This document shows positions 58,643 through 64,000 of a stretch of 64,000 nucleotides of DNA, piece after piece. The stretch comes from Panopea generosa (Eukaryota > Mollusca > Bivalvia > Adapedonta > Hiatellidae): NCBI GenBank assembly GCA_029582155.1, contig CM055905.1:4329920-4393919 (forward strand). The letters run 5' to 3'. Numbering within the stretch: the first letter of the stretch is position 1; each line of letters starts with the position of its first letter. The notes beneath the pieces are model-generated. The model did no database searches, had not been told where the DNA came from, and saw nothing but the letters and a program-made list of their open reading frames with translations. Both the position numbers and the translations under genes were made by a program.

Positions 58643-59711
58643 TAGGTAATTGCTTATATATTATGCTCATAACTCATTAAATGTTGAAGAAAAAAACTAA
58701 AAAACTGTGGGGGCTCCACTCTCCAGGCATCTGTTTCTTGTATCATATCAATAAAACTAGAGTTGCATGGAATAGATGCAAATGTAATCCAGGTGTTACA
58801 GCTGTTGCCATAGTAATTATTGTCAAATTGTCTCTAAATGTCTTTCATGAAAAATAGTTTTTTTCACCATTTTGGGAAGATGACCCATGACCATGGAATT
58901 GGGAATTTTAGCTGCGTTTTTTTAACATTGGAAAAACTTTTGCATTAAATATATTTGTTCAACTTCATAAAAATGTTTACACTTGCTTCTCTGGCCATTT
59001 AATTAAAGAATTAATGTCATACTCAATTCAGAATGGGGAAACTTTGTTTATTTTTATCAAGGAATTATGGCAAGTTTCAATTTACAATTTTTGAAGCTTT
59101 CAATTGGAAATTTTTCCACTCAGTAGGGAAAAAAAGATACTATTTTCCATTGGGAATTTGACCCAATAACTGCTATAAAAATGGCCGGAAAAAAAAAACA
59201 CGGAAAAATATTTGTTTTTGTAGTCAAGTTTTGCATGTCTGCTGTTCTTTAACTTCCATTAACCACAAATGTTTATGCGTTTCACAAATCATTCGACAGA
59301 TTTTGACAATGACCATACGCAAAGTAGCTCTAACAGCAAAATTTGCATTAAAGATCACCTCATTTAACCTGCCATGTAATTAATATTCATAACAATTCAG
59401 TCAATCAGATTAATCGTTACATTCAGTTCTTTGAGATTTACAATGTTCATGACGTCTATTGATACAAAGTGTTGTTTCGGCCATCATTAGTGATCTTCCT
59501 ATGTTGGTGTATAAATAAAAAAAGTCCCATTATCGTCCCAGATTTCTATAACTTCTATAATATGAAAATCATTTACATTTAACATGGGCGCAGCCAAAAT
59601 GTAATCGCGTAATAATCGCTCATGATATTGGGATCCCAGCTTAATTTTTTTCAGTTAATATAACTTCTACTTTTGCTTTCAAAACCTTGAAAGCAATGCC
59701 TTGATTGCCAA

Positions 59712-59733
59712 AAGGTCACTCTGAGGTGACCTT
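59712..59733. promoter_or_regulatory. AGGTCA inverted repeat
   Basis: AAGGTCAC at 59712-59719 and GTGACCTT at 59726-59733 are perfect inverted copies, six bases apart. AGGTCA is the classical nuclear-receptor half-site (established). The spacing between hexamers is eight bases, which is not a common receptor layout, so function is a guess. Confidence 0.25.
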
Positions 59734-60055
59734 CTATGCAACGCCGTCAGATCTACTGTGCGTAGAGTATGGAAGCTTAAAGTTGGTCTGATTATAATGC
59801 GATTGAGCATACTTCGGAAGTATATCAGGTTTTTTTCAAAATTTAAAAATTTAAAAAAAATCTTTTTCCAACAATATCATACCTTTATATACATCTTTTT
59901 AGATATGCCAAAATAATATATTGAAAATGGGATTTCTTACATTGTCTGCGAACCGATGTTAGATTAAAATATATTTCTTAAAATTGTGTAAAAAGAAGTC
60001 ACATAATTAGATTTGATCCGTTAATATATCAGTTAGGCCGTCCTTAAAAAATAAA

Positions 60056-60285
60056 TTGTTTGCTGTGCTCCTACCTACTCACTCAAAATTGCAGCTAGCC
60101 AAACTGTTTCATTGACTTTCAAAATGTTTGATTTTTTTTCATGATTTCTGTCCATAATCTTTAAAATCACTACTGGTGTGCAAATTTTGCCTCCTACTCC
60201 CCCCCCCCACCCCCCCCACCCCCTCCACATAAATACCTACCTACTTACCCACATGAAAAATACTGGTTTGGAGCACAGCAAACAA
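60056..60285. mobile_element. 230-bp MITE-like element with 16-bp inverted ends
   Basis: TTGTTTGCTGTGCTCC at 60056-60071 and its exact reverse complement at 60270-60285. The interior has a C-rich tract (60199-60228) that yields a Pro-rich frame with no coding support. Target duplications are not clear. Confidence 0.72.
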
Positions 60286-61100
60286 ATATTCTTTTTAGTA
60301 TGGCCTAACATAATATTGACCTTGTTTCAGTTTAGGAAAAGTCAGAAAGTCAGATTCGATGATGTCAGTTTCAATTTTTTACCCTTCAGATTGAAAAAAA
60401 CATTTTTTTGTCAAGTTTTGGTGAATTTGAAATACCAATTAATTCCTATTTTACTTATAAATGATAATGAGATGATTTGTATTCATTTTCAAATTTAAGA
60501 CGTTATAATAGCAAATTTTCCTGACAAACTGCCTTTTAAAAAGCCACACATGGCGATATTGTGCTCAGTCATGTTCAGAGGTCGTCAGATCAGTTTTCAC
60601 ACCTATGAATAACTATATACACTTGCAAAGCTACACATAGGCACTGGCGGGCTCGGGCCTTTGCTTTCTCCAGAAAAAATATTTTTAAAATAAAAAATTT
60701 TGTAAATAATTGGTATGTTTTACAAAGAAAAAATAATTATTATATTGGTACACACGAAACCCCTGAAAATGCATGATTGGCCATTTACATTTTAAAAAAA
60801 AAAATAATCAAAAGGAGGATTCCTCTCCCTCCCCCACCTCCTTAATCTCTAGGACCCTAACTTTTAAATTGACCAAGCCACACCCCTGATATACATAATA
60901 ATCTCAAAGAAGTGTTATTGGAGGTTTATATTTCAGAAACATTTGCAGTTTTTAACTTTTAAAAAATCTAGTAGGCATGACATACTGATTCCAGCTTGGA
61001 AATAAATAGATATATTAAGCACTCTCTTAATTTGTTAATTATTTGTTGCTTTATAATAAAACAACTTTTTTATTTTTATTTTTAATTATCATGTTTGCAG

Positions 61101-61244
61101 ATACGGCGCATGAAACAACTTGAACAAGAAAAAGATGCGCTGCTGCAAGGTTTAGAGGTTGTGGACAGGGCCCGTGACTGGTACCATAAACAAGTTTCCA
61201 TAGTAACAGAAAAACAAAATTATGCAGAAAAAACATCTTGCAGT
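61101..61244 (+). CDS. Internal exon, Suppressor-APC (SAPCD-like) coiled-coil domain
   Basis: The exon is 144 bases long, 48 codons, phase 0 at both ends. It is preceded by a pyrimidine-rich acceptor ending TTTGCAG and followed by the donor GTAAGT (61245-61250). The residues begin IRRMKQLEQEKDALLQGLEV and go on VDRARDWYHKQVSIVTEKQ, ending YAEKTSCS. Leucines and charges are spaced as in a coiled coil. The LEQEKDALLQGLE-V--ARDWY pattern resembles the Suppressor-APC domain of SAPCD1/2-type proteins, which in vertebrates act in cell polarity and spindle orientation. Neighbouring exons are not in the window; the downstream intron carries a 52-bp satellite. The exon itself is strongly supported by splice sites and composition. 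The family name comes from memory and is less sure. Confidence 0.75.
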
Positions 61245-61400
61245 GTAAGTATACTGGTACCCTGGAGAACAAACCATCATGCAGTGAAATTATTTGGTAC
61301 CCTGGAGAATAAACCATCATGCAGTGAAATTATTCTGGTACCCTGCAGAAAAAAACATCATGCAGTGAAATTATTCTGGTATCCTGGAGAAAAAAAACTA
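61229..61400 (+). repeat. Tandem copies of the exon-intron junction, about four units of 40-42 bp
   Basis: The first unit holds the last 16 bases of the exon, the donor and the first intron bases (ACATCTTGCAGTGTAAGTAT, ACTGGTACCCTGGAGAAC). The next three units repeat this as ACCATCATGCAGTGAAATTA and so on, with the donor GTAAGT changed to GTGAAA. The frame stays open through all copies to 61427, so failure to splice would add a repetitive tail. Confidence 0.88.
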
Positions 61401-61731
61401 TTTGTATCTAATTCTTGCCGTTTATAATTATGCTAATACCATCAAATTTTATGTGGTAATGACCCTTGTTTATTTGTAATCATTATTCTTGCAGTTTAAT
61501 CTCAAACTTCGTAGCCAATTATGATCAAACTTGCTAGCAAATATCAGCATGAAATACACTTGCACTAGCATGTTTTGTTGTCTCTAAGCTATACCACAGT
61601 CCTTACCGTCAAGGACTTAATAGCACAGGAACCATTCATCTCTCTACTAAATGTTGATTAAATAATTAGCATGCAAAGAATTAATAATTTGGCATATTAT
61701 CTTTCAAATTTCACAGGCAACTGATTTCTTT
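61401..61731 (+). other. Intron, unique part
   Basis: AT-rich intron sequence between the junction repeat and the 52-bp array. No further exon seen. Confidence 0.6.
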
Positions 61732-63674
61732 TACATAGAGGTTTGACTGTTTTATCATAGCTGATGCTGAAGCTATTTTATTTTACATAGAGGTTTGACT
61801 GTTTTTATCATAGCTGATGCTGAAACTATTTTATTTTACATAGACGTTTGACTGTTTTATCATAGCTGATGCTGAAGCTATTTTATTTTACATAGAGGTT
61901 TGACTGTTTTTATCATAGCTGATGCTGAAGCTATTTTATTTTACATAGAGGTTTGACTGTTTTATCATTGCTGATGCTGAAGCTATTTTATTTTACATAG
62001 ACGTTTGACTGTTTTATCATAGCTGACGCTGAAGCTATTTTATTTTACATAGAGGCTTGACTGTTTTTATCATAGCTGATGCTGAAGCTATTTTATTTTA
62101 CATAGAGGCTTGACTGTTTGTATCATAGCTGATGCTGAAGCTATTTTATTTTACATAGAGGTTTGACTGTTTTTATCATAGCTGATGCTGAAGCTATTTT
62201 ATTTTACATAGAGGTTTGACTGTTTTATCATTGCTGATGCTGAAGCTATTTTATTTTACATAGACGTTTGACTGTTTTATCATAGCTGACGCTGAAGCTA
62301 TTTTATTTTACATAGAGGCTTGACTGTTTTTATCATAGCTGATGCTGAAGCTATTTTATTTTACATAGAGGTTTGACTGTTTTATCATAGCTGATGCTGA
62401 AGCTATTTTATTTTACATAGAGGTTTGACTGTTTTATCATAGCTGGTGCTGAAGCTGTTTTATTTTACATAGAGGTTTGACTGTTTTATCATAGCTGGTG
62501 CTGAAGCTGTTTTATTTTACATAGAGGTTTGACTGTTTTATCATAGCTGGTGCTGAAGCTGTTTTATTTTACATAGAGGTTTGACTGTTTTATCATAGCT
62601 GGTGCTGAAGCTGTTTTATTTTACATAGAGGTTTGACTGTTTTATCATAGCTGATGCTGAAGCTATTTTATTTTACATAGAGGTTTGACTGTTTTATCAT
62701 AGCTGGTGCTGAAGCTGTTTTATTTTACATAGAGGTTTGACTGTTTTATCATAGCTGGTGCTGAAGCTATTTTATTTTATATAGAGGTTTGACTGTTTTA
62801 TCATAGCTGGTGCTGAAGCTATTTTATTTTACATAGAGGTTTGACTGTTTTATCATAGCTGGTGCTGAAGCTGTTTTATTTTATATAGAGGTTCGACTAT
62901 TTTATCATAGCTGGTGCTGAAGCTGTTTTATTTTACATAGAGGTTCGACTGTTTTATCATAGCTGGTGCTGAAGCTGTTTTATTTTACATAGAGGTTTGA
63001 CTGTTTTATCATAGCTGATGCTGAAGCTGTTTTATTTTACATAGAGGTTTGACTGTTTTATCATAGCTGGTGCTGAAGCTGTTTTATTTTACATAGAGGT
63101 TTGACTGTTTTATCATAGCTGATGCTGAAGCTGTTTTATTTTACATAGAGGTTTGACTGTTTTATCATAGCTGGTGCTGAAGCTGTTTTATTTTACATAG
63201 AGGTTTGACTGTTTTATCATAGCTGGTGCTGAAGCTGTTTTATTTTACATAGAGGTTTGACTGTTTTATCATAGCTGGTGCTGAAGCTGTTTTATTTTAC
63301 ATAGAGGTTTGACTGTTTTATCATAGCTGATGCTGAAGCTGTTTTATTTTACATAGAGGTTTGACTGTTTTATCATAGCTGATGCTGAAGCTGTTTTATT
63401 TTACATAGAGGTTTGACTGTTTTATCATAGCTGGTGCTCATAGCTGGTGCTGAAGCTGTTTTATTTTACATAGAGGTTTGACTGTTTTATCATAGGTGGT
63501 GCTGAAGCTATTTTATTTTATATAGAGGTTTGACTATTTTATCATAGCTGGTGCTGAAGCTGTTTTATTTTACATAGAGGTTTGACTGTTTTATCATAGC
63601 TGGTGCTGAAGCTGTTTTATTTTACATAGAGGTTTGCCTGTTTTATCATAGCTGATGCTGAAACTACTTTATTT
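61732..63674 (+). repeat. 52-bp intronic satellite, about 37 copies
   Basis: The unit is ACATAGAGGTTTGACTGTTT, TATCATAGCTGGTGCTGAAG, CTGTTTTATTTT. Left units have GATGCTGAAGCTATT and sometimes one more T (53 bp); right units have GGTGCTGAAGCTGTT. A block of five units (263 bp) near 61738-62000 returns directly after, marked by ACGTTTGACTG and GCTGACGCTG at 62001 and 62264. The array lies inside the intron of the exon at 61101. Confidence 0.96.
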
Positions 63675-63784
63675 AATCTAAACATAACCTGTAACATTAT
63701 GGTTTAGTGCTCTTGGCTATAATTATTAATTCACATTATTTGATTAACTTTTTTATTTGTACATGCATGTAAAGATATCTTTTT

Positions 63785-63922
63785 TAAGAGTCCTCCGTGG
63801 CCAAGTGCTCTAATGCACTGTCTAACCTATCACCACAGAGCTCTTGGGTCTGAGCAAAGCTCGGTCCAAAAACCTTGTGTGAGAAAGTTTGCAAGACCCA
63901 GTTACTTGTTTTCTTTTTGCAC
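63785..63922 (+). mobile_element. SINE family 1, head and part of body
   Basis: GAGTCCTCCGTGGCCAAGTG and TCTAATGCACTGTCTAACC form the tRNA-like head. AAAAACCTTGTGTGAGAAAG-TTTGC and CCCAGTTACTTG are the start of the body. The match ends before the tail. It sits in the same intron as the 52-bp satellite. Confidence 0.78.
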
Positions 63923-64000
63923 ATTTTTTTGGGGGGCAAAATTTATGTTCCCAAATGTACACCCTTCAATATATATATATTATTGTTATTTTAATGAAGT

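Larger units (their letters stand above)
58643..61100 (+). other. Probable intron upstream of the 61.1-kb exon
   Basis: AT-rich with many T runs and no coding frame of note, ending in a clear splice acceptor (TTTAATTATCATGTTTGCAG). It holds a small MITE-like element and a nuclear-receptor-like inverted repeat. A 5' exon or promoter was not identified, so it could also be 5' flanking DNA. Confidence 0.55.

Noticed and set aside
58137-58670. Long frames across the N region
   Set aside because: They consist of unknown bases. The 500 N are an assembly gap.
61245-61427. Extension of the 61.1-kb exon to the stop near 61427
   Set aside because: The GTAAGT donor at 61245 and the repetitive nature of the following sequence make splicing at 61244 more likely. 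Read-through is noted only as a possibility.

Overview
The window looks like non-coding, repeat-rich chromosomal DNA of a marine invertebrate, most likely a bivalve mollusc. That is an inference from four things: AT-rich sequence, several tRNA-derived SINE families with mollusc-like tails, abundant MITEs with satellite-like cores, and one clear spliced exon with metazoan splice sites. Nothing prokaryotic was seen: no operons, Shine-Dalgarno-led genes or CRISPR array. Only one host exon is convincing (61101-61244, plus strand). It encodes 48 residues resembling a Suppressor-APC (SAPCD-type) coiled-coil domain. The rest is introns, satellites and dead transposons.

Layout. 1-6334 is a 55-bp satellite of about 115 copies, cut by the window start. 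6.3-13.5 kb is mostly unrecognised DNA with SINEs, one compact MITE (10681-10891) and a SINE inserted into a SINE (12.4 kb). 14.5-16.9 kb is a fold-back structure whose arms carry 21-bp repeats in opposite orientation. 16.9-18.2 kb is a 32-bp array that became a 64-bp dimer array, and 18.96-22.3 kb is an unrelated 64-bp satellite. 22.3-28.2 kb is a field of SINE copies and microsatellites. 28.3-29.3 kb is a 41-bp array. 30.7-32.1 kb holds a Tc1-like transposase split by a segment that carries promoter-like motifs, a Crypton/DUF3504-type exon and strong hairpins. 32.5-35.2 kb is a fossil tyrosine-recombinase (DIRS-like) retroelement. 35.26-36.77 kb is a 49-bp satellite whose unit can form a hairpin. 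38.3-41.1 kb is a second fold-back element. 41-47.6 kb has SINEs, three small palindromic or MITE elements and plain AT-rich DNA. 47.65-49.16 kb is a G-rich 25-bp minisatellite. 49.5-58.14 kb is a 65-bp satellite that grew from the inside of the same MITE family seen at 10.7 kb. 58143-58642 is a 500-N assembly gap. 58.6-64 kb is the exon-bearing locus, with a tandemly duplicated exon-intron junction and a 52-bp intronic satellite.

No genes act together here. The main story is how satellites arise: MITE interiors, fold-back arms and even a splice junction were amplified in tandem. About 26 kb (roughly 40%) of the window is tandem array by rough addition. The best leads are the MITE-to-satellite conversion, the junction minisatellite, the two fold-back elements, and the promoter-plus-exon segment nested in the Tc1 copy.
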